A stretch of 64,000 nt of DNA from positions 1,860,501 through 1,924,500 of the forward strand of contig VICG01000004.1 of the NCBI GenBank assembly GCA_008692225.1, read 5' to 3'. The position numbers and the translations under genes were made by a program. Of this stretch, positions 48,812 to 60,915 are shown piece by piece (positions within the stretch are counted from its first letter, which is position 1; each line of letters begins with the position of its first letter). Under the pieces are notes generated by a model. It was not told where the DNA came from and made no database searches. It worked only from the letters and a program-made list of their open reading frames with translations. The DNA comes from Monilinia fructicola (Eukaryota > Ascomycota > Leotiomycetes > Helotiales > Sclerotiniaceae).

Positions 48812-50310
48812 ATTGTTTGTCGATATAAATTATGAAATGGTTTGGTTAGAAAATGTACACGGAAAGAATGGAAGACGACAATAAACTGATATATTATGGA
48901 AGTATTTGAAAAAGATAGTATAAAAGTGGGTAATGAAAGGGTGAATATATCATGTAAGTAATCAGAAAAGAAAGAATGGCTTCTCGAAAAAAAGATTGTC
49001 AGCGGTCTGATATGCCAGAATAAGGATGAGATGGAGATAAAAAAAGGAAAGAATGGTGAGGGAAAGGAGGCTACATATAACATCGCCACATTATGATTTG
49101 ATATATCAGAAAATCACTTGACATGTCATAACCAAGTGACAAGAGGATGACAAGAGTATGCCATACCACAATCGTCTGTTCTTTGACTACATTTTAGACA
49201 TTTTCATATGCACCCGTGAAGCCATTCCTGTTGTTCTCAAGCCTCTCGCCTAGTTCTGTAGCCAAGAAGGCCATGGCGTCTTCCCGTCTTTCTGGATGAG
49301 TCCGTGGAACAAGATAAAACTCTCCTCTTGGAACGATACAATGGATTTAATTCGTTGATTAAAATCCTGAAACACCCTTTTTTTCAATGTAGGGACATTG
49401 ACTAAGACGATAACGACGATAACAGACGATTTATTACGATTAATACAAATACCTAGGTAAGATTTAAATTAAGGGGTCTTTCCGGGAAGTTTAAATTGCC
49501 AAGTGGTGGGGAAAGCCTGTCTGTCTCTTTTCAGCGAGCATTTATTTATATATAGTCGTCCATGGATCTTATATGCATTTACCTTTTTGCCCTTCTTCTT
49601 CTTCTTCTTCTTCTTCTTCCTTTTGAAATATTCCAATTGACTGGATTAGATCAACTTGACTTCAAACTAGGATTATGAATATATAAACAAACTCGAAATT
49701 CATATCAAATTACTCGTATTGTTGAAATGCTACTTGAGGTTCTACTTTAGGATCTACTTGAAATTCTACTCTAGAACCTATTATATTCTGCGAATATAAC
49801 CACCTGTCAAGTGATAGGTTTACTTTATTTACCTTTTTCCTTTTTCTTAAGAGCAAACTTCTTCCTCTAGGTTCGGGTCTGATAGATGTTTATGTTTATT
49901 ACATAATGCAGTGCGTATACGACACAACTTTCACTGTCCAAGCTGGACTAACCGAAATTCATCTGAAGTTGAAGGTCAAAGCATAAAGAATGTATCCATT
50001 GATTTTTTTTCTATCTCTAATTATATCCTGCTCCAAAGTCCAAAAGAATGTGCCTAATGATCGTAACCCATTATTCGTTAATCTCTCTCTCTCTCTCCCT
50101 CTACCCACCCATTAAGTTCAATTTTGCTGCCAATCACCACCTCTCGTCACTAGTTATCGTCCCCTAATTTTTTATGTTCCAATTAAGTCCAAGCTCGCTC
50201 ATATATCTTCATCCTTCATTCAGTACAGACTGTACAATGACTAAATGAAGGACTTAAGATGGCAAATGAATTGCTCTAAGACTGTTTTATTGATGTCAGC
50301 TTAATGCATA
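48812..50310. other. intergenic with simple repeats
   Basis: Upstream region of the deacetylase gene. It holds a TACCTAGGTA palindrome at 49450-49459, a (CTT)n tract at 49591-49619 and a (TC)n tract at 50082-50098. No gene supported. Confidence 0.45.
49591..49619. repeat. (CTT)n microsatellite
   Basis: About nine CTT units in non-coding sequence. Confidence 0.85.
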
Positions 50311-50796
50311 TTACTTTTTGGCAGAGGAAATTGTGAGCCTTACCTGGCAAGCGTAATCAGTGTAGCATTGCTCGTTTGCTGGCTCATACAAGACGAATCT
50401 TGTAAGACGGTAGCAGGGCAAGGCCTTGGTAGAGGTGCTGACGGTGGCAGTACCAACTTTGGAGCCGGCCTTGGCAGTGTAGGCATCATCAAAGATGACT
50501 ACAGTGGCAGTGAATGGGGTAGTGGCAAACCAAGTTTCATCCTCGTAGTCGACAGATTCATTGCTGTTGATGATGGCTACCTCGGTGGGGGTTTCGCCGC
50601 CGACAGACAAAGACTTGTCGGGGTAGTAGGCGATCGCAGCATAAGCAGCATCGGTGGTGTCGCTGAAGCAGTTGACGAGGTAGTAGATTTGAGTAGCGGC
50701 CTTGGCTTCAACGGCTGCTGGCATTGGAGTTGGAGCAGCCGAGACGAGGGCAGAGAGGAAGAGGAGGGGAATAGAGGCAATCATGGAGAAATGCAT
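50311..50796 (-). CDS. small secreted protein of unknown function (161 aa)
   Basis: Single exon. The frame opens further upstream, but MHFSMIASIPLLFLSALVSA at 50796 is the likely start because it gives a clear signal peptide and lies 130 nt from a TATAAAG box. The mature part (from about residue 20) has four cysteines, in YLVNCFSD, ALPCYRLTRF, EQCYTD and YACQ, and is rich in Ala, Thr and Val, giving a beta-strand-like pattern (FTATVVIFDDAYTAKAGSKV). There is no membrane segment or GPI signal. I do not recognise the family; similar small secreted proteins with no known role occur in filamentous ascomycetes. It is a second candidate for an apoplastic or surface protein in this window. Confidence 0.75.
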   Translation of the reverse strand: MHFSMIASIPLLFLSALVSAAPTPMPAAVEAKAATQIYYLVNCFSDTTDAAYAAIAYYPDKSLSVGGETPTEVAIINSNESVDYEDETWFATTPFTATVVIFDDAYTAKAGSKVGTATVSTSTKALPCYRLTRFVLYEPANEQCYTDYACQVRLTISSAKK

Positions 50797-50925
50797 TTTG
50801 ATGGTTTGAAGAACTCGAAGAGTAAGAAGTTTGAAGGTTTGAAGAGTTGTTTGAGTGTTGATTGAAGTCTTTGATGAGTGATGTTGTTGTGAATGATAGA
50901 GAATAGTTTGTCGACGAAGGCTGCC

Positions 50926-50932
50926 CTTTATA
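50926..50932 (-). promoter_or_regulatory. TATA box of the small secreted protein gene
   Basis: TATAAAG on the minus strand, about 130 nt upstream of the chosen ATG, with a CA-rich leader between. It supports the downstream start rather than the first ATG of the open frame. Confidence 0.5.
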
Positions 50933-53900
50933 CTTTCTCCCTCCATCTGCACTGTCCGATTTTCAAAAACCTTTTCTTGAATAAGCTTCACTTCCCTATG
51001 GATGTCTCATGCAAAAGCACCCATGTATCTCTATCGTGGATACCAAGCCCTTGCGAACCGCTTCATTTTCCCCAGCCACTACACAACAGAGTACAATACG
51101 AGGCAGTTACATCAAAATTTACTGGGCCTCAATATAGACTTTGACGCTAGCACGTTCCCTCCATCGAATATCTACTGCATCAGACTTGAGGCGGTCACCA
51201 ATAACAGATTTTCCAATGGCACCGTAACATCCTTTGTTAGAGCACTTGGTACTATCAAGTTGCGGTCATCATATGTCACTGGACAAGCCATAGTCTTGTC
51301 CTCGTCGTAATCTATATCTCGTCACATTGTGTCGATATTCCTTTAACGGAGTTGGTTATTCCACCAAACACAAACTAACTTCTAGGATCTTCAACAACTC
51401 ACCTCACATCACAGCAGATGTCATGTACCTGCAGGTCATCGATTTCAGATGGAAGGGAATGTCTCCGAATGTACCCTGGTCAGGCTAACCGAGACCCACT
51501 AGACAAGCATTTCCTTCCGAATCTACAAGCCGATGATCTTAACGGCGATACAGGCCACTTTGACAGGACTGTTCAAAAAACTCTCCGGAGTTAATCTATT
51601 GGCTGGAGGAGTATTAGTCATAGGTTTGAGAGGGATGTGAACATCTCTGCCAATGTTGCCGAGGTAAATTCTTCCGAGACCATATTCTTACAGTATTGAG
51701 GCGGTCAAAGCTTGGGGTTACGAGAGGGTTTTCACCTTTCACTGTTTATTATCACAATTACTTAGGTAAATAGATTGACCTTCTATTTATGACATCCTGA
51801 GGCTGATGGGAAAAGATATACCGCAGATAACCCTGGTTGGCTATACTGAACTGCAACACACCGAATTCTTGGTTATACCGATATCAGGTACTGGTTAATC
51901 GATAGGTATCTTGTATAGAAGTCCCAAATACAAAATTCCATATAAACTAAATGATGTCACCGATCAAATAAACTTTTAAACCTCCCATGACCAGATTCCT
52001 ACAGGCTACGGTACTATTCTTGTGTATGGCTATTTTTGAAAAACTTAAACTCTCTTCTGCACTCATGATCAGCTTTATAAGATCTGCATAAGCGATCAAG
52101 CATATTTGTGTATACCAGAATACTGGATAGAAGTGTATACCTAGACATGGGTTTGTGTTGGTCAGATATTTAAATCAACCCAGCCTCCACATTCGCCTAC
52201 TCCTTACAGTATAAATGAATTCCTTGCCGGCCTGCCGAATCAATAAGATCCGGAAAGCTTTCCGAAAAAAAAAAGAAGAATCCACAATAATATCGAAGTG
52301 AGGCTCTATGGTAAACAAATCAATCCCGAGGTTTAAATGCACGTCAAATGATAAGGTCACATACGTGTCTAATCTGGAAAACTCTTAATGTTCTATTCGG
52401 GTAGGGGAGAGTACTATTGTAGCACCGCTCTACCGAAAAATCATTAATCTCTCGTACCTCTCAAGCACGTGAAGATCGTAAATTATACTCAAATTCTAAA
52501 CGGTAAACTGCAAAGGTTACTGGAATGTTAGCAATACCGTACCAAACTTGTACTCTTCCCCCTCCGAATGAAGAATTGAAAACTGACGTGTGTTAGCCGC
52601 CAAACGGAGTCAGCTTTCCCTCAGTACTGTAGAGTGCAAGGGGGAGGTAACAAGTCAATTGTGGATAACCTACCTACTGGGTGGCGTCAAAGAATTCAAT
52701 CCAAGCTGAGCTCTGCATGGCAGTGCATGCATCCTCAGACGCGTTGCGGGGCACATACAAATTCGAATTTCACACCGCGAGCTGTGTGCTGTACCGGTCG
52801 TTCTTGATTTCGGGATCTGGTTTTCAATCTAGATTTTATTTCAGCATTGAATTCATGTATTCAGGTGAATCAGATCAAATCTGAAGACTGCCTGCTCGTG
52901 TATTTGATCCTGATTTGGAAGTACCCTGAAAAGCTCGCTTCATCGACCTCGTATTATGCAAGTGGATACTAGGCCCGATTCAGTCTTCCGAGTTTTCCTC
53001 GCAAACTGCATCTCTCTCCTGTAAACAGTCAGTTGCATATTCATGATCAAGATCCATATACCCTTCTCTGTTGTCAAATTTTTACTATCGATCTGTGTCG
53101 TTTGGAAAGTACCAGCTTTGGGGTCTTTGGCTTTCCCACTTGCGTGAAAACTGCTGGATGGGTTGATTGTATCTTTGCTTTCTCAATACGTTCTTTTCGA
53201 TGCAACTGACACTCCTTTGTGTTACTTGTAAGCCTGTTTATAACGAGACCTACCGCAATCGACAGTCTCTTCGCGATTTCAGACGCGGTCTTCGCGATGC
53301 AATAAATCACGTGAAGATACTTAGTGACCTGATAACACGAAAGGCAGTGATAAAATCTGACTTGAGGCGAATAAGCCATGCCAAGCTTCAACCATAATTT
53401 ACCAAATCTCTGGAAAGATGTTACTTTTTCATTGTTAGCTTCCAACTAGCAACTACCCTTAGTACTCCTCTTCTAGTTCGTTGGGTCTCTCCAACAAGAT
53501 TTGGTGCTTATGTCGATCGATATCTTAGGGTTGAGATATCAGATTTTCGCAAAGCTCAAGCCGATGTTACCTTATAGTCCTTATGGCACCCGTTATAGCC
53601 TTACACTGGCACGGCACGGCAAGACCATTACATTGGAGTTATCCATCTGCGAGCAAACAGATAAGCAAACAAGCAAGCTATCAGTTGATTCTCAATCTTC
53701 AACTGATTGACTAACGACAGTGCGTGGCCGCCGCTAATTTGCAGACACGAAGCAAATCACGTGGATAAGAGCTAATGGAAAGACTAAAGGTATATGCGCT
53801 TCCTTCTTTTTAGCTAGAATACTCCTCTTCTTCATAAATAGTTCACTGCAATAAATAGTTGATACCGAAGACTCTATGGTCTGGTCTGTGTATGTGTCAT

Positions 53901-55589
53901 TATAATCGTTGATAAGTTGCATTGGAGAACACGTGATCTATATTGATGATTAAAAATGAAGATGTACTTTCTTTTTTCCCCCTCCAATAATCTGATGTAC
54001 CTTTCCGTTTTTTCCTTGGAGTATTCTTTCATTGATATTTAAGTCCTGAAGATCTTCCAATCTAATCTTTAGGAATATCATTCATGGCAATCAACAAAAC
54101 AATTTTAGAGACTTTTAAAAGTAGTCTAAATCATCAAGATCTGATCCTTTGAATTAATCAATTAGCTGCTACCGCATATATAGTCTCCGATTGAAGATCA
54201 ACTCAAGACTTAACTCGCTAGCTGACTGGTTGACCACTCTGGTCTTACGGGAAAGAGCAAAGGAGAGAGACTGGCTATGTTGGAAGGCACAACCAGGACA
54301 GCTAATCATTATCAGCCAAGCAGCATGCAGGAAGTACGGTACAATACGAGTCTGCTTGAAAGGCAACTTGAGTCTCCAAGGTAGTCGCATCCCATGGTGG
54401 TAAGATGTTTGAGTTTTGCGTCTCATTGCCCAGGTGATATATAGTTTTACTATTTTGAAAAATATCCAAGTGCCAATGGAATGATATTTATCTCACAGCC
54501 TGAACAGTTTGCAATTTTTGGTATTAAGCCAACATGATACTTTCAAACCGGGCCGACTAAGATTTACCGGACAGAACGGGTAGGAGATAGTGGCATAGTG
54601 GGTAATAATGACCTATCCTAACCGCCGCATACCACCAGAATCATAATAGGAGTGCGAATGAGGGAGGAAGGAACTGGTTTTGGGACGACCGATGTGCTTC
54701 ACTATCATCGTAGCTGCAATAATAGTCAAGTTCGCATGACATCTAATAGAAAGAGCCATTTGATAAAAGTCAAATAACATTATACATCTCTGCAAATATC
54801 GTTTCCTGTGTGAAAGAGCAAAGCATCAAGCCTAAGAAACTTGGGAAAGTTCATGGGCAGGGTATCACAAATGCTCTTCGTGGGTTTTAAGGCATAAGAT
54901 GCTCAGGTTAGTAGGCAGTTGGATGTGAATGAAAAGATTTCTTGAATATTAAGGGAAGAGTAAAATGTTGATTGGGATTGGGATTGGGAATGGGAATGGG
55001 AAGGGAGTGAGAAATTGAATGTTAGACATTATGATAGATTGGTTGGAAATATACAGTGAGGAGGCACTGATAGATATATGCAGTTAAGAACCGTGAAAGC
55101 AAAGGATAGAATACCTGAGCTGAAATAACCAAACTGATTTTAGGGTGAAATATTTATCTTGATGAAGTCGATGTTAGTAATTGCACAGATAGCCCAGCAC
55201 ACCAAATACAACCTGGATTCATAAACAAGGTTTAAATCATACATCACAAATGCAACGAATACTCAATATCTCATGGGATTGCAATCACCGAAATCTGAAG
55301 GGGCAACACAGAGGTACAAGAGAGTTGGGGAAAGTCCCGGTGGTGTGTTTATTGACTAAGCTGAGGCAGGCACTATTGGCACACGCATTTAAAAACAATG
55401 AAATTCCCAACCCTCCAAAACAGTCCGCTAACACTCTTTTGAAACTCCATCGCTGCAAAAACACCAAAAACACAAAGAACTGGGTATACAAACAAGAACA
55501 CAGAACAATAAATATACACCCAACTAAACATCAAACAACAAATGAATAACAACGCAGTAAAGAAACAAAACAGTACGGAAACCAAGATT
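50933..55589. other. long gene-free stretch
   Basis: About 4.6 kb with no supported gene. A frame of 102 codons at 51002-51310 (+) has no domain. A hexanucleotide repeat is at 54970-55005, and a CAGTACTGTA motif at 52622-52631. Confidence 0.4.
54970..55005. repeat. (GATTGG)n-type short tandem repeat
   Basis: Six units of GATTGG/GAATGG in tandem in non-coding sequence. Confidence 0.75.
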
Positions 55590-55672
55590 CAAGCCTCCCT
55601 TCCTCAGAGGAGCCTCCCTTCCTCAGAGCTTCCCTCCCTCAGAGCCTCCCTTCCTCAGAGGAGCAGCCTCGG
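55590..55672. repeat. tandem CCTCAGAG-GAGCCTCCCTT repeats at gene end
   Basis: Four imperfect copies of a roughly 20-bp GC-rich unit lie at the 3' end of the orphan gene, with the last copies inside its final codons. Confidence 0.7.
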
Positions 55673-57407
55673 GTCGATGGTATTTTGAGGTGCCTGAGGA
55701 ATCCTGCCGGTGGAAAATTCGCCGAAGGAATTTTGGGCTCCCAAACTGCCATTGAAAATGAATCCAATGAAACCCTCGGCCGCGGCAGGAGGGGAGGCGG
55801 CAGGATGGGAGGCGGCAGGATGGAAGGCGATAGGAGGGGAAGCGATAGGAGGGGAGGCGAAAGGAAGGGAGGCGGCAGGATGGAAGGCGAAAGGAAGGGA
55901 GGCGGCAGGATGGAAGGCGACAGGAGGGGAGGCAGCGGAATGGAAGGCGTCGGGAGGGGAGGCAGAATGAGGTGGGGAGTTGGGAAGTGATGGCTCAAAA
56001 ACGGGCGCAGGAGAGTGAGACGCGGACGCAGGAGGTGGAGGTGAAGGTGTAGCAACAGCAGGAATTCCTGCACGTCTCCTGGCTGGTCTCTCCTCTGCGC
56101 CTTCGTCACCTTCCCGTTCCCGCTTCTTGAAGCATCCGCAACGGTTAATCAAAGCGGTGATCAACTTCTTCGAAAGACCTTGCCTTTCCCCCGCAGCCGA
56201 GACTTTGTAAGTCTTGTCTCGACCACAGTGCCTCTCCGAATCATCCAGATGACTCTGGGCGAAAATGGAGAAGTACTCTTCCAATGGCACCAATTCTTGC
56301 CATGTCACCCCATCCTTTCCCTTGACCGAGACATGAACCTGTGTACCTCTGAGGAGGTACTTGGTCTTCATGTCATGCTTCCACGTGGCTTCGGTTCCAC
56401 AAAAATCCTCTGGCTTATGTAAGACAGCCTTTGGATCATTGCTTAACGCCATCTTGTCGTTGTAGATGCACTGCAGGCGGGATCTTGAAGGCGCGAATGC
56501 ATCTGGGTCCTTCGACTTCTTGCACTCGGTGTAGCTTTCGACAATCACCGCCTTAAATGCGTCGAGGGAAAGAGGGGACGACATCGCAGGCTGGGTGAAA
56601 TTAATGGCGCCGAGGAACCTCCCCATGACGGCCTCCCGCTCCTCCTTCTCTTCTTTGGTGTAATTGACGTGGTTTACCATCTAGTTATTGTTAGTCAGTG
56701 TTAAAATGGCATGTTGCAATTAGCTGTCTCAAAACTCAAATAAAGGTTGAACATTAAGCTCCAAGTAGATTGAATATTCGAACTGGATTATTGAGTGCTT
56801 CAAATGAACTGAATGTCCAGAATAAAATGAATGTCCAGAATGAACTGAATTTCTGAAATGAACTGAATGTTCAAAACGAATCGAATGCTCCAAATTACAT
56901 TAATGCTTTGAATGATTTCAACGTTACAAAAAGAGTATCTACATGTAAACCATCATCAAAAACTAATATTCCATGGCCCCAGAGCAACTACACCTTTGAA
57001 AGTAATAATTGTTCTCAACCTCGGGAGTTTTTCGCTTAGAAGGGACTGGCCCATGGCCATACAGAGCCAAAGCTGACTCGCGTAATGGTATATCCCCCGA
57101 AGGAAGTACAAGCACGGTTGACAGGAGAACATTATGCGACGACAACACAAGAACGATAAAGCTATACAAAGATGAATGAGACCAAGGGAGATGCAAGAAG
57201 TCTACAAGATTTTGAACAAACGGCACTGGGATGCTGAGCTAGAAACGAGGCCAAGAGAGCAAGCCCAAATTTAAACTAGCGGGACAAGTATTTTGAATGC
57301 AACACAAAAATCATATCAAATGCTGTGAAGAGAACGGGGTTGGACAAGGAGAGGAGGAGTGTGGTTCTTACCCTGCCGGTTGTTGTCTGGTTTTGTTGTT
57401 GAGACAT
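55655..57407 (-). CDS. orphan protein with C-terminal Pro/Ala/His repeats
   Basis: The main exon 55655-56680 encodes 341 residues. A plausible first exon, 57372-57407, encodes MSQQQNQTTTGR and ends at a GTAAGA donor. The acceptor CTAACAATAACTAG lies immediately before the ATG at 56680 and keeps the frame, giving 353 aa with a 691-nt intron; extra exons inside it cannot be excluded. Residues about 1-190 look folded and unfamiliar (DPDAFAPSRSRLQCIYNDKM, VHVSVKGKDGVTWQELVPLE). A Lys/Arg-rich patch (KKREREGDEGAEERPARRR) may be a nuclear signal. Then follow imperfect AFHPAASLPFA-type repeats coded by a minisatellite. No signal peptide or membrane segment. Function unknown; probably lineage-specific. 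Confidence 0.68.
55780..55970 (-). repeat. coding minisatellite (12-24 bp units)
   Basis: Plus strand shows repeated GGAGGCGGCAGGATGGAAGGCGA-like units. They encode the AFHPAASxPxA repeats of the orphan protein, and unit number may vary between strains. Confidence 0.8.
56780..56925. repeat. degenerate tandem repeat inside putative intron
   Basis: Seven or so loose copies of a unit close to GAACTGAATGTCCAGAAT lie within the predicted 691-nt intron. Confidence 0.6.
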
Positions 57408-57429
57408 TGTCGTAGTTGGAAGGAGTATA

Positions 57430-57551
57430 GGTGTGTCGGAGTGTGTCGTGGTTGTCGAGATAGGAAAAGAGGGAAGGAAGAAATGTCGGGGTGTCGAGGT
57501 GTCGGAGTGTGTCGTGGTTGTCGAGAAAGAAAGAGGGGGAAGGAGGAAATG
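57430..57551. repeat. two-copy direct repeat, about 55 bp
   Basis: GTCGGAGTGTGTCGTGGTTG followed by a purine-rich segment ending GAAATG occurs at about 57430-57485 and again at about 57498-57551, just upstream of the proposed first exon of the orphan gene. Confidence 0.75.
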
Positions 57552-59953
57552 GAAATTAGAAAGTGAAAGGTAATTGAAATATAAAGTGTCGTGGTTAGGA
57601 GCAGGCTACTGAATCAAAGCTTCAGAAGTTGTACTTTCGTGATGTGATTGTAATTGAGAATTTAAAAAGAAAATTCCGTTTTACGTTCAAATGTGCGAAA
57701 TGCTCTGTACGAAGAAGAAAAGGATTCAGATGGGGGGAGACCTCTGGGATATATTCCCCAGAAAAATATACTTTCACGCCCAGGAGAATCTATTTCTCGC
57801 CGGTGGAATTTACTATGCATGGCATGGCTGTCAATGGTACCTGACACTTGTGCTAGCACTGTGGATCGAGTTCTAAAGGAGACTAATATCATCTTGGACT
57901 TCATCTTTATGGTCTGTAGCGTTTGTAATGACTCATGAGTACGGTAGTCTGCACACATCTTCCTGTTCAGGGACTTGTAGGGCAGTTATGGATATGAACT
58001 TCAATCGTACAAGTTCAATTAACTGATATTTCCTCTAATTCCTGTATAATTAACTCATAAGAAGACTCAATTTCGAATAACCAAAAGATCAAATGCGGAT
58101 ACAACTGAGAGCGATACATTACTTCTACAACCATACATTCAGATCAACCCCCGCAGCGTTACAAAAGATCTGGGAGATTTGGCAACCCATCACAATGAGG
58201 TTTAGTTACGAATAGGTTTAGTTTGAGAATTACATGACAAGTCACAAACTGACGAATAGACTGGATCTAATTAACCCATGAATTGCATGCATATTGTATT
58301 CTATAACAACTTAGCTGAACCATAGAGCCTAGCCTCGCGATTCAAGAGAAAGTATGAACTAAAATCCCATGTGCCAATGTGATATTTTCGAGACCCATTT
58401 GGAGAATGTAGGGGCACTGATTAAGAGTATATTTTGCATTCAATTGTTGAAAAGGTAGGGGCTTTGGGACCTGATTCAAAGGTTCACCTTTCGACTCATG
58501 GAATCAGGTTGTGAGCTAATTGTGAAAAGTATAAAGTTTTGAGTTGTAAATTTGACTGATTGATACAAGGGCTCAATCATGCGGTAAGAAGGGATACCCG
58601 ACTTATGATCTAAATCATGACTTATGAACCTGTTCCAATAGTATACGGCATATTTGGAATGCTTCTTACTATAGTGGCATTGTTCACTTCATACTATGCA
58701 TTTCAACGAGGAGCATTGGATTCTATAGTACTGATATCATTGAAATTCATACAAAACATTGCATACAACCAGAGTTCTTTTGCAAATAGACAATATTCAC
58801 GCTGCGTTTAATAGAAGAAAGAATGAGCGATCTTAGAATAGAGCTGAATTGTATTGGAAGAAATGGAATTCTAGTATCAAGGTAGCATGAAATGCAGCAA
58901 TATAAACCACCGTAATGATACCTCGCAGAATCCTAATGACCGAGCTCCGAACTGTGGCGTCCGCAACTTCAGCTACGGCGGTAGCGGAGTACGCCCGGAG
59001 CAATATCTCAATACTACACGACTTCTTCACAACTGCAACAGGAAAGCAAATGCGACCTATAGAATAAACCAGTGAGAGGAGTACTGTACGGCGTATCTTG
59101 AATACGTCCTCTTACAATACGTATTCATGTGCTAATGCCAATTGATATATTCAATACTAGATTATATACTATTAGAAATTGTAGCGATCCATTTAGCATA
59201 TTATTTCACGACGGTAGGTACGTCTGCGACGTCGGCTATGTCGAATGGCAGCAACATGGCTTTCATATAAATAATGAATTAGATAGCTAATAATGAAAGG
59301 CAACTTTTACTACAAATACGTAAACAATACCGTTATAGAAGTATTTAGTTATATATTAGATATTATAGATCACTACTTCTGTGTTCTATTATCAAAATCC
59401 AACTAATTATCTTTCAAATAGACGATGTGAAAAGTATATATGCAACAATTTCATCGAATTCTGGTAATATAATTCAAACTTCGCTTAATCGTATTGTAAT
59501 TGTCGGGATAATTGCATCACGTGTCGTTCATCGCGCTAACGCCTTGGCATTCTACATGTATGTTGTTCCATGACGATCGAGATAATGATCCTTAGAGCAA
59601 TAACGTCGCATTAATGAAGATATACTTATTGACTTTCATGCCACAACGAGTAAATATTACTATACTATAGATAGTCTCAATAACAATCATTACCAGTACA
59701 ATACCAACTAGAAAAATCTATACAAGGATAGAAAGAGAGAAGAGAATCTTGGAATTCAATTAATGGTGAAATCAAAAAAGTATAGGTAAACCCATCATTG
59801 ATTCTTGGAATCTACCAAGCAAGGAATCATTATAAATGAGTAACCAAATGTACATGTGGAAGATTAGAGCCTATTGGTAGAAAAATTTCAAGAAAGAGAG
59901 ATCTGTTACTAGATATAATAGATTGATTTAACAAAATACAAATCTATCTTATA
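57552..59953. other. AT-rich, gene-poor stretch
   Basis: No supported gene. A 64-codon frame at 58617-58811 (+) has one good hydrophobic segment (VPIVYGIFGMLLTIVALF) and may be a small membrane protein or a fragment of one. Confidence 0.35.
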
Positions 59954-60211
59954 TACTTGGCGTTGTTTTGGGTCGATGCCGGGCTAAAAACTAACTGAAA
60001 ACGGAATTTATTTTAAAAAATTATAATAAATTAACGAATCCATTAAAAATTATAAATAATGCTTTATAGTATTATTAAGTTAAAAAATAAACGTTTAGCA
60101 TATTTAAACTCTTTAAAAATGGAAGTTTTATAATATATAAAAAATAATTTTCAAAAGATATACTATTTTGTAGATTTTTACCCTGGCATAGACCCAAAAC
60201 AACACCAAGTA
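59954..60211. mobile_element. MITE-like element 2, TA-flanked, 254 bp
   Basis: The left end 59956-59990 (CTTGGCGTTGTTTTGGGTC...) and the right end 60175-60209 (reverse: CTTGGTGTTGTTTTGGGTC...) are inverted and match at 31 of 35 bases. TA stands directly outside both ends (59954-59955 and 60210-60211). The interior is over 80 percent AT by eye and codes nothing. Size, ends and target site fit a non-autonomous Tc1/mariner-type element. Confidence 0.8.
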
Positions 60212-60512
60212 CTATGGTTAATATAATACTAGATGACTTCTATCTGCTGAAAAGAAGTTACATATTAAAGATAATATTACGATGACTATTTTGAAACTAA
60301 ATAGTATTAATATAAAAGTATCTTATACTTCTTGGATGATTTAATTATCAAGTTCCTTTCAAAAGAAATAGATAAACAAAATAGATTTCAGCGTAAAAAT
60401 GCTATTCGCGTAAAATGAACAAGGGGTTACTGTATTGTCTAGGATTTGGAAGATGGAAGGATAAACGAGTATAGCTTAGTAAACTAAATATAAGTCTACT
60501 GTACTGCTACTT
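60212..60512. other. AT-rich spacer between two elements
   Basis: Nothing recognisable beyond low-complexity AT-rich sequence. Confidence 0.3.
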
Positions 60513-60915
60513 TAGTTTTCGGCTACCCCTATTTTCGCCACTTTTATTACGAAAAGCAGCCATCTTTCGTATCCATAACTTTATTGATAGTAATCATTAT
60601 ACTATAAAAACTCGATTATAAATTTATGATATAGAGCCATTGATAGATATAAAAAGAATCAAAATATCGAAATTTCCAGTTTTCATTTGTGTAGGATTTA
60701 GATATGAATGAAAAACTAAAAATCTTAACATTCTAACCTGTTATAGAAAATCGTAAAAATGCGAGCACTGTTTATATTATTGATAATCATGCAATAAAAT
60801 TACAATCGAGTTTTTGTATTATAACGATTGATATCAACAGAATTCTAAATACGAAAAAATGACCGTTTTGAGCAGTGAAAGTGGCCGAAATAGGAAGTGG
60901 ATGGCCAAAAAACTA
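60513..60915. mobile_element. MITE-like element 3 with long inverted arms, TA-flanked, 399 bp
   Basis: Arms of about 112 bp (60515-60626 and 60795-60913) are inverted and diverged. Shared blocks include GTTTTC/TTGGC, CCACTTT, TTTCGTAT, TTGATA, ATTATA and AAAAACTCGATT. TA flanks both outer ends (60513-60514 and 60914-60915). No open frame inside. Foldback-like structure and TA sites fit a third, unrelated MITE family. Confidence 0.72.

Noticed and set aside
51002..51310. 102-codon plus-strand frame
   Set aside because: No domain, no signal peptide, no promoter-like context and no splice partner. Length is within chance for this composition.
58617..58811. Small membrane protein
   Set aside because: One hydrophobic segment in an AT-rich region is common by chance; noted only as a possibility in the intergenic entry.
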